A stretch of 64,000 nucleotides of DNA. It comes from Gemmatimonas sp. (GTDB lineage: Bacteria; Gemmatimonadota; Gemmatimonadetes; Gemmatimonadales; Gemmatimonadaceae). Shown piece by piece: positions 17,864-26,226 of the stretch. Numbering within the stretch: position 1 is the first letter of the stretch; each line of letters begins with the position of its first letter. The stretch spans positions 124,001 through 188,000 of the forward strand of contig JAAVWC010000001.1 of the NCBI GenBank assembly GCA_023910675.1, given 5' to 3'. The position numbers and the translations under genes were made by a program. A model generated the notes under the pieces. It was given only the letters and a program-made list of their open reading frames with translations, ran no database searches and had not been told where the DNA came from.

Positions 17864-19160
17864 TGACCACGAGTAGGAGACCGGCCAGGAGCAACACGCA
17901 GGCCGAAAGCAGTGCCCACTTGAGCGTGAAGCGCTGGTGATCGTCGAAGTCGACGCCGGCGAGCCCCACGAGCAGGAACGTGGACGGCACCAGGGGACTC
18001 AGCAGATGCACCGGCTGCCCCACGAGTGACGCGCGCGCCATTTCCGCGGCCGTGATTCCGTACGCCTGTCCCGCCTTCGCCAGAACCGGCAACACGCCAA
18101 AGTAGAACGCGTCGTTCGAAATGAAGAACGTGAAAGGCACACTCAATACGCCCGTCACGATGGCGAGGTAGGGGCCAAGCGCCGGTGGGACAAGCGATAC
18201 CACGCTGTTCGCCATGGCATCGACCATCTTGGTCCCGGAGAGAATGCCGGTGAATACGCCGGCCGCAAAGATCAGCCCGACCACCGCCAGCGCGTTGCCA
18301 GCATGCCGCGCGAGCAGCGCCTTCTGCTGTTCGATACTCGGATAGTTGATGAGTGCCGCCACCGCGAAGCCCAGCATGAAGAGTACGGGCAGCGGCAAGA
18401 GCGCGAGAATGAGCGCGGCGAGCAATACGACCGTCAGTACCGCATTGACCAGGAGCCGGTCGGGACGCCGGTGCTGTGTATCGTCTTCGTACGCGGGATT
18501 GGCGAGCTCTTCGCGCAGTGTCGCCTGCTCTTCGTCGGCACGCTGTACCGAGAGGCGCTTTCGTTCGGCACGCCCGAGGCGATGCGCGACGAACAATACC
18601 CAGAGAATGCCGACCCCCATGACGGGGACCATCGGGACGAACACGTCGCTCACGTCGATGGCCAAGGCGCTCGCCGCGCGTGCCGTCGGGCCCCCCCACG
18701 GCAGAATGTTCATCACGCCGGACGCGAGCATCGTGACCGACGCGAGCACCAGCGGCCGGAGCCCCAGCGCCCGGTACAACGGCAGCATCGCGGCCGTGGT
18801 GATCATGTAGGTCGTCGACCCGTCGCCATCGAGCGACACAAGGAGGGCCAGTACCGCCGTGCCCACCACGACTTTCACCGGGTCGCCGTGCACCAGCGCC
18901 ACCAGCCGGGACACGATGGGGGCAAAGAGCCCCGCATCGATCATGACCGCGAAATACAGGATCGCGAACATGAGCATGACACCCGTGGGCGCCAGCTTGA
19001 TGACGCCCTGCAGCATCATCTCGCCCAAGCCGGGGCCGAAGCCCGCGAGAATACCAACCGCCGTGGGCACCAGAATGAGCGCCGTGAGCGGCGACAAGCG
19101 TTTGGTCATGATGAGTGCCATGAAGGCGATGACCATGCCGTAGGCCCACCAGGTCAGCAT
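17841..19160 (-). CDS. CitMHS family citrate-metal:proton symporter
   Basis: A 439-residue inner-membrane transporter with about 11-12 hydrophobic helices. The family pattern is seen in the N-terminal MALIMTKRLSPLTALILVPTAVG, the SLDGDGSTTYMITTAAMLPLYRALG block near residue 110-130, and the late SNDAFYFGVLPVLAKAG...GQPVHLLSPLVPS. The central loop (about 210-240) is charged and cytoplasmic. CitMHS proteins take up citrate complexed with Mg2+ or other divalent ions, driven by protons. No two-component regulator or citrate lyase is near; the link to the TCA gene fumA earlier in the window is only distant. Confidence 0.88.
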   Translation of the reverse strand: MLTWWAYGMVIAFMALIMTKRLSPLTALILVPTAVGILAGFGPGLGEMMLQGVIKLAPTGVMLMFAILYFAVMIDAGLFAPIVSRLVALVHGDPVKVVVGTAVLALLVSLDGDGSTTYMITTAAMLPLYRALGLRPLVLASVTMLASGVMNILPWGGPTARAASALAIDVSDVFVPMVPVMGVGILWVLFVAHRLGRAERKRLSVQRADEEQATLREELANPAYEDDTQHRRPDRLLVNAVLTVVLLAALILALLPLPVLFMLGFAVAALINYPSIEQQKALLARHAGNALAVVGLIFAAGVFTGILSGTKMVDAMANSVVSLVPPALGPYLAIVTGVLSVPFTFFISNDAFYFGVLPVLAKAGQAYGITAAEMARASLVGQPVHLLSPLVPSTFLLVGLAGVDFDDHQRFTLKWALLSACVLLLAGLLLVVIPLVGHR

Positions 19161-19187
19161 GTGCGTTCCGTCAGCGCCCGAGCGGCG

Positions 19188-20138
19188 TCAGCGTCCAAGT
19201 GCCGTCAATGCGCGCTGCGCCACGAGCGCGCCGGTCGCTTGCGTGGGGTGAAAGCTATCCCAGAAGAAGAATGTGGCCGGCGTGCCGCATACCGAGGGCG
19301 GCGAGGTGACGACACACGCATTCGTCACGTTCGTGAAGCCGAACGACGACGGGTTCGCCATGACCTGCGCGGTGAGCGCGCCGAGATCGAGCGGATAGAT
19401 CGTGAGCCCGGCCGACGCGGCGCGCCACGCGGGAAGCTGCGCGGCGAGGGCCGCGTTGAACTGCTGTGACAGCGCCGTGGCCGTTGCGCTGGCGACTGCT
19501 CCAAGGCGCGTCACCTGCGGGGTGCGTCCGATGTCGGTGCTATTCACCAACAGAATGTGGCGCGCACCGGCGGCATAGAGTCTGGTCACCATCGTGCCGA
19601 CGTTCGCCACGGATCCGGCAAGAATCGTTGCCGGCGCTTGCGGGTTCGTGAGCCCCTGCGTGAGGGCGTCGGTGATATCGTTGCCGACGGTCGCCGCGTT
19701 GACCACGAACAGCGTGAGCTCACGATCCGTCTTGCTGCCGTTCTGCAGATAGAGATCGATCTGCGCGAGCATGTTGGGCGACGCCTGCGTGGTGCCCGTA
19801 ATGGGGCCGGTGCGCGCTCCGCCAAACGCGTAGTTCGTGCCTCCCCCGAGCGCGGGAGTAACTCGCGCGTTCAAGGTCGTAGCCATCTGTTCCACCCACA
19901 GCGGACCGTTCGAGAAGCGCGCGTTGGCGTACGGGAAGGGCGGGCACGACGTCGGCGCCGCATTGCAGGCGTTGCCGGTGTCATCGAGGCTCGCCCCGAA
20001 AACCACGACGTTTTCGAACAGCTTCGGTGCTGCCGGCGCAGTGCTGCCGTCGCCGCAGGCGGCCACGAGCACGACGGCCGCAACGCGAAGCAGGGTGCGC
20101 GCTATGCGCGCCGAGGAATTCAGTGACATCACAGTCAT
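19188..20138 (-). CDS. SGNH/GDSL hydrolase lipoprotein
   Basis: A 316-residue lipoprotein: hydrophobic AVVLVAAC gives a lipobox with Cys near residue 28. The catalytic domain opens FGASLDDTGN, where the usual GDS has become GAS but the nucleophile serine is kept, and ends WDSFHPTQATGALVA with the Asp-x-x-His pair. An intermediate YAFGGART block matches plant-type GDSL enzymes. It should be an outer-membrane or surface esterase/lipase. The first ATG (20136-20138) has GGGA nine bases upstream and is chosen. The change of the motif aspartate may be harmless, as the serine is the catalytic residue. Confidence 0.8.
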   Translation of the reverse strand: MTVMSLNSSARIARTLLRVAAVVLVAACGDGSTAPAAPKLFENVVVFGASLDDTGNACNAAPTSCPPFPYANARFSNGPLWVEQMATTLNARVTPALGGGTNYAFGGARTGPITGTTQASPNMLAQIDLYLQNGSKTDRELTLFVVNAATVGNDITDALTQGLTNPQAPATILAGSVANVGTMVTRLYAAGARHILLVNSTDIGRTPQVTRLGAVASATATALSQQFNAALAAQLPAWRAASAGLTIYPLDLGALTAQVMANPSSFGFTNVTNACVVTSPPSVCGTPATFFFWDSFHPTQATGALVAQRALTALGR

Positions 20139-20159
20139 GATATCAGTCCCGGAATAAGG

Positions 20160-20486
20160 TCAGGGTGCGGGAGACTTGCGGGTCCAGCGATTGGCATCGC
20201 GTGTCTCCACTTTCGTCATCATCGCGTTGAAGGCGTCGTCGAGATCGATCCCTTCCCGATTGGCCATGCAGATGAGCACGAAGATGATGTCGGCCATTTC
20301 CATGGCGAGGTCGGCGTCGGGCTCATCTTTCTTTTTGGGCTTCTGCCCGAATCGATGATTGACTTCGCGCGCGAACTCACCCACCTCTTCCGTCAGTCGG
20401 GCGAGGTTGGTGAGCGGCTCGAAGTATCCCTCGTCGAACTGGCTGATCCAGCGGTCGACGCGCTGCTGGTAGTCGCTCATCGGCAT
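20160..20486 (-). CDS. MazG-like nucleotide pyrophosphohydrolase
   Basis: A 108-residue all-alpha NTP-PPase. It has the metal-binding pattern EEVGE (about residues 33-37) and EMADIIFVLICMAN (about 63-76), the E-x-x-E / E-x-x-D arrangement of the MazG superfamily, and a KPKKKDEPDADLAME insert. It probably hydrolyses non-canonical or excess nucleoside triphosphates in the cytoplasm. ATGs at 20486 and 20480 are both possible starts. Confidence 0.85.
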   Translation of the reverse strand: MPMSDYQQRVDRWISQFDEGYFEPLTNLARLTEEVGEFAREVNHRFGQKPKKKDEPDADLAMEMADIIFVLICMANREGIDLDDAFNAMMTKVETRDANRWTRKSPAP

Positions 20487-20572
20487 GCGACTATGCTAGT
20501 CACCTCCGACGCTCCCCGACAGCGGAGGCCAGCTGGGCGCCCGTTGTCATACGTTCTCCCGTGCATCCCCCG

Positions 20573-21472
20573 ATGACCGTCGCCCCCTTTCACTACGACT
20601 GCCTGCTCCCCGTCACGGCGGACCGCCTGTACGTCGCCTGGACCACCGGGTGGGGGCTGTGGTTCGCCGACGAAGCGTCGGTACGTGCCACCGCGCGTGA
20701 AGGGGAACCGTTCTCCTTCGCGGTGAGCGAACTGGGACGCACGCCGGCCGTACACCACCCGCACTACGGGCGCTTCCTGGAGCTCGTCCCAGGCGAGCTG
20801 GTGCGCTGCACGTGGGTAACGCGCGGAACGGCTGGCGTCGAGACGCAGCTGTCGGTGCGATTTACTCCCGGCCCGGAGGGCGCCACCCACTGTGCCCTCA
20901 CGCATAGCGGCTTTGCCGATCCGCGTGCGCGGGAGCAGCACGCGTCCGCCTGGCCTGCCGCGCTCGCGGCGCAGGGCGCCCGCTTGGCGGCGTTATCGGA
21001 GCGGGAGTTTGCGCGGGCCCTGCATCGCGGCGGTGGTATTGGCCGTGCGAACCGCTCGATGCCCGACGCTACCCTGATTCCCACGCGCAGCTACCCCGAT
21101 CCCGAGGCGGCAGTGCACTGGCTCCGGGAGGTGCTGGGATGCGTGGAGCGGCTCCGGGAGCCCGGTCCCCGCGTGCAACTCACCATGGGCAACGGAGCGG
21201 TCGTTGTTGCGGCCTGGGACCCTTCGAGTGCGCCGGCAAGCGGCGGACGGCCACCGGCCACGCTCCTCGTGCGGGTATCCAACGTCGACGACGCGTATGC
21301 GCGCGCCCTCGCCCTCGGTGCCACCGGACTGTCGGCGCCCACGACGCTGCCTTTTGGCGAGCGCCAGGCCGCGGTGCGAGACCCCGCCGGCCACGCGTGG
21401 ACCCTCTCGCAGACGGTGGCCGACGTAGACCCGGCATCATGGGGAGCAGCGCCGGTTCAGACGACCGGGTGA
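20573..21472 (+). CDS. SRPBCC (AHSA1-like) + VOC/glyoxalase domain fusion
   Basis: A 299-residue two-domain protein. Residues 1-140 are an Aha1/START-like fold: LPVTADRLYVAWTTGWGLWFADEASV, then VPGELVRCTWV and a C-terminal SGFADPRAREQHASAWPAAL. Residues about 165-290 look like a vicinal-oxygen-chelate domain of the bleomycin-resistance type: IPTRSYPDPEAAVHWLREVLG...LLVRVSNVDDAYARALALGATG...FGERQAAVRDPAGHAWTLSQ. The same order is known in other Aha1-VOC fusions. The ligand is unknown. A GTG at 20561 is an alternative start. Confidence 0.8.
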   Translation: MTVAPFHYDCLLPVTADRLYVAWTTGWGLWFADEASVRATAREGEPFSFAVSELGRTPAVHHPHYGRFLELVPGELVRCTWVTRGTAGVETQLSVRFTPGPEGATHCALTHSGFADPRAREQHASAWPAALAAQGARLAALSEREFARALHRGGGIGRANRSMPDATLIPTRSYPDPEAAVHWLREVLGCVERLREPGPRVQLTMGNGAVVVAAWDPSSAPASGGRPPATLLVRVSNVDDAYARALALGATGLSAPTTLPFGERQAAVRDPAGHAWTLSQTVADVDPASWGAAPVQTTG

Positions 21473-21509
21473 CTGTGCACCGGCGCGTGGCGCCTCTTAC
21501 ACTTCTCCC

Positions 21510-22124
21510 ATGCCACGCGCGCCACGCATTCTGGTCATTGCCGCCACGAGCCGTGAACTGACGGCGCCGGATGCGCTCAGTGCATCGACCGCGCCGTTCA
21601 TCGGTGTGCTCTGTGGGGCCGGTCCCGTCGAGGCCGCCATCGCGTCCACGCGAGCCATTCAAGAGCACCACCCTGACGGCATCGTTCATGTCGGCATTGC
21701 CGGCGCGCGACGGGCTGCGGCACTCGCCCCCGGTTCGCTTGTCATCGGCAGTGCTTCGCATTACACCGACCTTTCGGCGCTGCCAGCCGAGTGGGCCCCC
21801 TCGCGACTCACGTCCGACCCGTCGCTGCTCGAGGCGTTCTCTCGCGACGTCCCCCGCGCGCGCGTGCTGCCGATTGGGACCAGCGCCCGCGTGGGCGGTA
21901 CGCTGAGCGATGCGACCCTATGCGACGTGGAAGCCATGGAAGGCTTCAGTGTCCTACGCGCCGCGCAGAGGGCCGGCGTCCCCGCTATCGAAGTGCGCGC
22001 GATCTCCAACGACATCGAAGAAGACGACCGCGCCCGCTGGCACTTCGCCACGGCGTTCGATGCCATCACGACCGTGACGCCCACGCTCGTGGCGACCATG
22101 CAGGAGTTACTCCGCCGTGCGTGA
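21510..22124 (+). CDS. mqnB: Futalosine hydrolase
   Basis: A 204-residue nucleoside-phosphorylase-fold protein. Pointers are ILVIAATSREL at the N-terminus, GAGPVEAAIASTRAI, VHVGIAGARR, and the substrate/catalytic block CDVEAMEGFSVLRAAQRAGVPAIEVRAISND (about 148-176). MqnB splits futalosine to dehypoxanthinyl futalosine in the alternative menaquinone pathway. The next gene, mqnD, overlaps by 8 bases, which makes the assignment firm. Confidence 0.92.
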   Translation: MPRAPRILVIAATSRELTAPDALSASTAPFIGVLCGAGPVEAAIASTRAIQEHHPDGIVHVGIAGARRAAALAPGSLVIGSASHYTDLSALPAEWAPSRLTSDPSLLEAFSRDVPRARVLPIGTSARVGGTLSDATLCDVEAMEGFSVLRAAQRAGVPAIEVRAISNDIEEDDRARWHFATAFDAITTVTPTLVATMQELLRRA

Positions 22125-22896
22125 ACTGACCTTCGGCTACTCCCCCTGTCCCAACGATACGTTCGCGTTTCATGCCCTGACCTTCGGTTTGGTCGATGCG
22201 CCGTTCGTGATCAAGCCCGTCCTGCTCGATATCGAAGAACTCAATCGGCGCGCGCATGAGGGGGCGTTCGACCTCACCAAACTCAGTGTCGGTGCATTTG
22301 CCGGCGTCGGCGACCGCTACACCCTGCTCCGCAGCGGCGCCGCCCTCGGCAAGGGCGTCGGGCCGTTGGTCGTCACACGCACGCCCATGACGTTCGACGA
22401 CGCGGTGCAGTTGCGCGTAGCCATCCCCGGGCGCGAAACAACCGCGTATCGACTGCTACGCCTGGCGGCGTCGGCGTTGCCGAACGTGGTCGAAATGCGC
22501 TACGATCGCATTCTGCGCGCCGTGGCCGACGGTGAGGTGGACGCAGGGCTCATCATTCACGAGAGCCGGTTCACGTACGCCAAGCATGGACTCCGCAAGG
22601 CCATCGATCTTGGCGACTGGTGGGAGCGCGAGACGCAGCTTCCCGTGCCGTTGGCCGGCATTTGCGCCCGCAGTGATGTGCCGCCCAATGTACGGGCGCA
22701 CGCCGAACGGGCCATTCGCGCGTCAGTGCAGTACGCATTCGATCATCCCGAGGCGAGCCGCGAGTATGTGCGCGTGCACGCGCAGGAGCTGTCCCCCGAG
22801 GTCTGTGCGCAGCATATCGCGTTGTACGTGAACGAGTACAGCCTGGATATCGGCGACGAGGGGTTGGCGGCGATTACGCGGTTGGTGACGGCGTAA
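22117..22896 (+). CDS. mqnD: 1,4-dihydroxy-6-naphthoate synthase
   Basis: A 259-residue periplasmic-binding-protein-fold enzyme. It begins with the MqnD signature GYSPCPNDTFAFHAL, followed by LTKLSVGAF (about 54-62), RVAIPGRETTAYRLLRL and IIHESRFTYAKHGL. MqnD turns cyclic dehypoxanthinyl futalosine into 1,4-dihydroxy-6-naphthoate, a late futalosine-pathway step. GTG start at 22117, overlapping mqnB by 8 bases. The organism therefore makes menaquinone by the futalosine route; the other mqn genes are elsewhere. Confidence 0.95.
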   Translation: MRELTFGYSPCPNDTFAFHALTFGLVDAPFVIKPVLLDIEELNRRAHEGAFDLTKLSVGAFAGVGDRYTLLRSGAALGKGVGPLVVTRTPMTFDDAVQLRVAIPGRETTAYRLLRLAASALPNVVEMRYDRILRAVADGEVDAGLIIHESRFTYAKHGLRKAIDLGDWWERETQLPVPLAGICARSDVPPNVRAHAERAIRASVQYAFDHPEASREYVRVHAQELSPEVCAQHIALYVNEYSLDIGDEGLAAITRLVTA

Positions 22897-22913
22897 GCTT
22901 CAGCGGGTAGGCG

Positions 22914-23750
22914 CTAGCGCCGCGCGATCTCCGTGAGATGCTTCGCCTGTGGCAGCTCGTGCGGCGGCACGTTGTATTGGACACGGGATATCGTGAACGT
23001 GCCGTAGCACCAATCGGGCTTGTCCTCGTAGTGCCAAATGGCGTCGCCTTCACTGGCCAGTCGCGCGACACCGAACTCATGGTACGCGCGCAGCGGGGTC
23101 GTCCAGCGAACACCGTCGGCATCGAGGACATGCCGGTCCGTCGACGAAAAGTTGGTGAGATCCCCCTGTGCGTCGAAATGCATCGTCGCGGAGACCACAT
23201 GCGCACCGTTGTGAAACGTGACGGTCGCTTCTTGATCATTGACGGCGTGCCAGTGAAAACGCTCATCGATCAGTACCGCCGGCGCCAGCACACAGTAATC
23301 GTTGAGGACGGTGACCGTCTCGGCGTGCGCAAACGCGTCGCCCGAGGCGTTGACAATGGGCAATAGCCCCAGCAGCCGGATCTCCATGCTCGCACCGGCA
23401 TCGCTGTATTGGTGGAGTCCGCTCACCGGGAGGCCGTGCATCGACGTGCTGAGCAGAAACAGTCGCGTGGGGTGATCGACGAAACTCACCTGCAGCACTG
23501 CTGTGTCCATCCACGGTTGTCCCGGCCCCTGATTCAGTCGCGCCTGCATTTCCACGACCACGTTATGCACGCGGGGGCGCCCGACCACACCGGCGCGTCG
23601 CAGATAGCGTGCGACCGGTGCCGGGAGATGCGTCAAATCGGACTCGGCGACGGTCTGCACATGCGGCAGCGGCTGACGCGCCGCCTGCGCCGCGACAGTC
23701 CGATTGAACTGCGTAGCGACTGTCGTGAGGTCATTGACCACATCGCGCAT
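22914..23750 (-). CDS. DUF6544/DUF6920 family protein
   Basis: A 278-residue soluble protein. The pattern LPAPVARYLRRAGVVGRPRVHNVVVEMQARLNQGPGQPW (about 43-80), followed by a long beta-rich region and LRAYHEFGVARLASEGDAIWHYED near 235, matches the DUF6544 (DUF6920) family. The function is unknown; the fold is probably beta-rich and binding. No signal peptide. It converges with mqnD. Confidence 0.72.
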   Translation of the reverse strand: MRDVVNDLTTVATQFNRTVAAQAARQPLPHVQTVAESDLTHLPAPVARYLRRAGVVGRPRVHNVVVEMQARLNQGPGQPWMDTAVLQVSFVDHPTRLFLLSTSMHGLPVSGLHQYSDAGASMEIRLLGLLPIVNASGDAFAHAETVTVLNDYCVLAPAVLIDERFHWHAVNDQEATVTFHNGAHVVSATMHFDAQGDLTNFSSTDRHVLDADGVRWTTPLRAYHEFGVARLASEGDAIWHYEDKPDWCYGTFTISRVQYNVPPHELPQAKHLTEIARR

Positions 23751-23759
23751 AACGGCCCC

Positions 23760-23793
23760 AGCGTAGGAGATGGACCTGCATATCGCCTACGCT
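23760..23793. repeat. Inverted repeat before the DUF6544 gene
   Basis: Perfect 8-base arms AGCGTAGG (23760-23767) and CCTACGCT (23786-23793) separated by 18 bases, 10 to 43 bases upstream of the DUF6544 start. It could be an operator or a small hairpin; nothing else argues for either. Confidence 0.35.
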
Positions 23794-23884
23794 ATCACGC
23801 TCGCGGCGGCGGGTCAGCAGGGATTCCCCCTGCACCCGTCGTGGAATTGCCCGACGGCGCCCCGTCCGTCCGTGGCTTCGTAGG

Positions 23885-24043
23885 CTAGAGGCCCCAGTGC
23901 GTCGCGAGTCGCCGGCCGGCCCACACGCCAATCGCCGTTCCCACCATGCTCACCATGAACGCGGTCATGATCCCGAACGGCGCGCCCGCCCACCATCCAA
24001 CCGCGCTCCCGATCGTCGAGCTGAACATCACCAGCATCCTCAT
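23885..24043 (-). CDS. Small glycine-zipper membrane protein (52 aa)
   Basis: A 52-residue protein with two short hydrophobic helices and small-residue spacing: MFSSTIGSAVGWWAGAPFG, then IMTAFMVSMVGTAIGVWAG and RRL. This resembles a widespread family of tiny bacterial membrane proteins with GWW and MTAFM-VS-VGTG-G motifs and no assigned function. GGAG lies eight bases before the ATG at 24041-24043. The ATG overlaps the stop of the broken upstream gene as ATGA, so translational coupling is likely. Codon third positions are mostly G/C, as in real genes here. Confidence 0.72.
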   Translation of the reverse strand: MRMLVMFSSTIGSAVGWWAGAPFGIMTAFMVSMVGTAIGVWAGRRLATHWGL

Positions 24044-24338
24044 GCATCCGCTCCGATCGAAGGGTCCATGAGCATGGCGGCCGCGTCGAGCGCGCGCGCC
24101 AGCACCGCGTCGGCGGCGTGGAATCCTGATGCCCGGCCATCATTTCACTGACGCACTCGGGGTCATGGTGCAACACCGCCTGCAACCACTCAAGGCGGCT
24201 GGAGCAGATGAGTGCGCGGATGTCCCCCGTCACCCGTGACAAGCGCTCGGCAACGACCTGGCGACGGACCTCGTCAACGGCGCCGCACGCGGGAGCGGCA
24301 AACAGACTGTCGGTGCGCACGTCGGAGAAGCGCGCCAC
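24040..24338 (-). pseudogene. Small hypothetical gene broken by a single-base frameshift
   Basis: The first about 70 codons from a GTG at 24336-24338 (VARFSDVRTDSLFAAPACG...) have the high G/C third positions of a coding region. The continuation that keeps this quality (FHAADAVLARALDAAAMLM...) lies in another frame and ends with a TGA that overlaps the next start as ATGA. Adding one G to the GG pair at 24125-24126 joins the two into a 99-residue protein. The product is unrecognised, helical and without membrane segments. It may be a real decay, a programmed shift or a sequencing error. Confidence 0.5.
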
Positions 24339-24347
24339 GATCCGTCA

Positions 24348-24386
24348 AACGCTCCAGTAGAGGGGGATGCCCAATCCTGGAGCGTT
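24348..24386. repeat. Inverted repeat downstream of the ferredoxin reductase gene
   Basis: Perfect 10-base arms, AACGCTCCAG (24348-24357) and CTGGAGCGTT (24377-24386), with a 19-base spacer, in the 94-base gap between the reductase stop and the next leftward gene. It is either a terminator stem or an operator of the downstream gene. Confidence 0.4.
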
Positions 24387-24432
24387 CTGGCATGGGCGCT
24401 ATGCCACAGGCAAGCGCGTGTGACCGCAGCGA

Positions 24433-25824
24433 TCAGCGGCGATGCGTGCCGATGATCTCGAGCATCTCGCCAACGTGGGTGATCTTCACGCGCGGCCGTC
24501 CCGCCGCAGCACCACGCGCCTGCTCTTCCTTGTCGAGCGTCTGCCAGTCGCTCCAGCTGGTGACCGTCACCTGGCGCTCAGCGAGCAACGCATCGAGTGA
24601 TGGCAGCGAGTCGCTGATCGTGGGGATCGCGCCTGCTGCGACATCGGCAAGCACCTGGGTCACCGTGTCGGTGGCGCACAGCTTGTTCGTGCCGATGATC
24701 CCCTGCGGTCCGCGCTTGATCCAGCCGGCGACATACAGCCCGGGCACCGTGGTCGCGCTCCCCGCCTGCTCCACCACGCGTCCGCCGATGTTCGGCACCA
24801 CACCGTTGCGCTCGTCGAACGGCACGCCGACAATCGCGCGTCCCTTGTAACCCACCGAGCGGAACACGACACCCACCGGGATGTCATAGCGCTCGTCGGT
24901 CGCCACCGCCCGCACGCCACCCTTCCCGTCGGACTCGAGGCGGTTCTTCACCACCGTCATCGATTCCACGCCGTCCGTGCCCGACAGCGCCACCGGCGAC
25001 GCGTTGAAGTGCAGCACCACCTGGCGCCTTGCGCCCGTGAGTGGACGCGCCGCCCAATCGCGCAACACCTCGAGATTCTTGGCCGGGTTGCGGTCTTCCA
25101 TGGCCGCCAACTGCGCTTCACTCGCGGCATCAAGCTCGAGGTCGCGCGGGTTCACCACCACATCCACGCCTTCGAGCTCACCGAGCTCGCGCAACTCCGG
25201 CGTGGTGCACGCCGCCTGCACTGGGCCACGACGTGCGACCAGGTGAATGGTCTGCACGTTCGACGATACGAGTGCCTGCAGCGCGTGATCGGCCAGGTCG
25301 GTACCGGACAGCACGCTCGTCGGCTTGGCGAGAATACGCGCCACGTCCATAGCCACGTTGCCAATACCCACCACAGCGACCGCGCGCTGCGTCAGATCGA
25401 ACTGTGCTGCGGCGTAGTCGGGGTTGCCGTTGTACCACGCGACGAACTCCGTGGCCGCATGACTGCCGGGCAGCGTTTCTCCCGGAATGCCGAGCGTGCG
25501 GTCGGTATCGGCACCGTACGAGAGCAGCAGCACGTGATAGCGGGCGCGCAGCTCGTCGATGCTCACGTCTTCGCCCACGCGTACATGACCGATGTAGCGG
25601 AAGCCTGGCTGCGACGCGATGCGATCGAAAATGCGCGTAACCGACTTGATCTTGGGATGGTCCGGGGCCACGCCACCGCGCACGAGCCCGAAGGGCGTCG
25701 GGAGGCGGTCGATGAGATCGATGGCGATACCGGGCGCCGCTTTCTGCAGCGCCTCTGCGGCATAAAACCCAGCCGGTCCCGATCCGACGATCGCGACCCG
25801 CACGTTGGCAAGTGGAGTGGACAT
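24433..25824 (-). CDS. fprA: Ferredoxin--NADP+ reductase, FprA/adrenodoxin reductase type
   Basis: A 463-residue flavoprotein moving electrons between NADPH and ferredoxin. The FAD motif is VAIVGSGPAGFYAAEAL (about 9-25), followed by DRLPTPFGLVRGGVAPDHP, characteristic of the adrenodoxin-reductase/FprA group. The NADP site is VAVVGIGNVAMDVARIL (about 148-164), and VARRGPVQAACTTPELREL follows. The C-terminal GLYVAGWIKRGPQGIIGTNK closes the FAD site. Length is normal. The partner ferredoxin is not in the window. Confidence 0.93.
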   Translation of the reverse strand: MSTPLANVRVAIVGSGPAGFYAAEALQKAAPGIAIDLIDRLPTPFGLVRGGVAPDHPKIKSVTRIFDRIASQPGFRYIGHVRVGEDVSIDELRARYHVLLLSYGADTDRTLGIPGETLPGSHAATEFVAWYNGNPDYAAAQFDLTQRAVAVVGIGNVAMDVARILAKPTSVLSGTDLADHALQALVSSNVQTIHLVARRGPVQAACTTPELRELGELEGVDVVVNPRDLELDAASEAQLAAMEDRNPAKNLEVLRDWAARPLTGARRQVVLHFNASPVALSGTDGVESMTVVKNRLESDGKGGVRAVATDERYDIPVGVVFRSVGYKGRAIVGVPFDERNGVVPNIGGRVVEQAGSATTVPGLYVAGWIKRGPQGIIGTNKLCATDTVTQVLADVAAGAIPTISDSLPSLDALLAERQVTVTSWSDWQTLDKEEQARGAAAGRPRVKITHVGEMLEIIGTHRR

Positions 25825-26226
25825 GCGGCGAAAAATAGCCGAATGGCCATGTCGGCGAAAACCGGGGCGTCAGCGCTTCCCGTCAAGCGAAAAGGCCACC
25901 AGCTCCGCGCTGTCCCCTCCACCTGTGGCTAAGATGGGCCACCTGTGGCGACGGTGCCCCCACGGCGCCCGTGAGGTGACGGGAACAGGCTGGGCTTGCG
26001 AGAGCCGTGCCGCGGGCGTGCACGCCAGCCACAGGGCGGCTATACGCGACGGGACAGGCGCGTGTCGTGGGGCGGAGACCTTGAACACTCCGCTAAACGA
26101 TCCGGCCGGTCCGGCCGTTTTACTGGTGCAGCCGTGCGCCATGCCGTAACGTCTCTTTATCCCCCGACCGGGGCGCCCGGCTCCCGCCGCCCCCCGGTCC
26201 GGCCGCTCAACACCGGAGTTCGTACC
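25825..26226. promoter_or_regulatory. Divergent control region fprA/DUF305 with a 20-bp-spaced direct repeat
   Basis: A 402-base region between two divergent genes with no plausible gene. It contains a perfect direct repeat CCACCTGTGGC at 25919-25929 and 25939-25949; the start-to-start distance of 20 bp is about two helical turns, and each copy holds the small palindrome CCAC-CT-GTGG. This layout suggests a pair of sites for a dimeric regulator. A GGCCGG-rich palindromic stretch follows near 26101-26117. No confident promoter hexamers. Confidence 0.45.

Noticed and set aside
16546-19149. 867-codon minus-strand frame across the plug-like and CitMHS genes
   Set aside because: Composition is typical of a shadow frame (Arg/His/Gly rich) and the overlapping genes have recognisable motifs.
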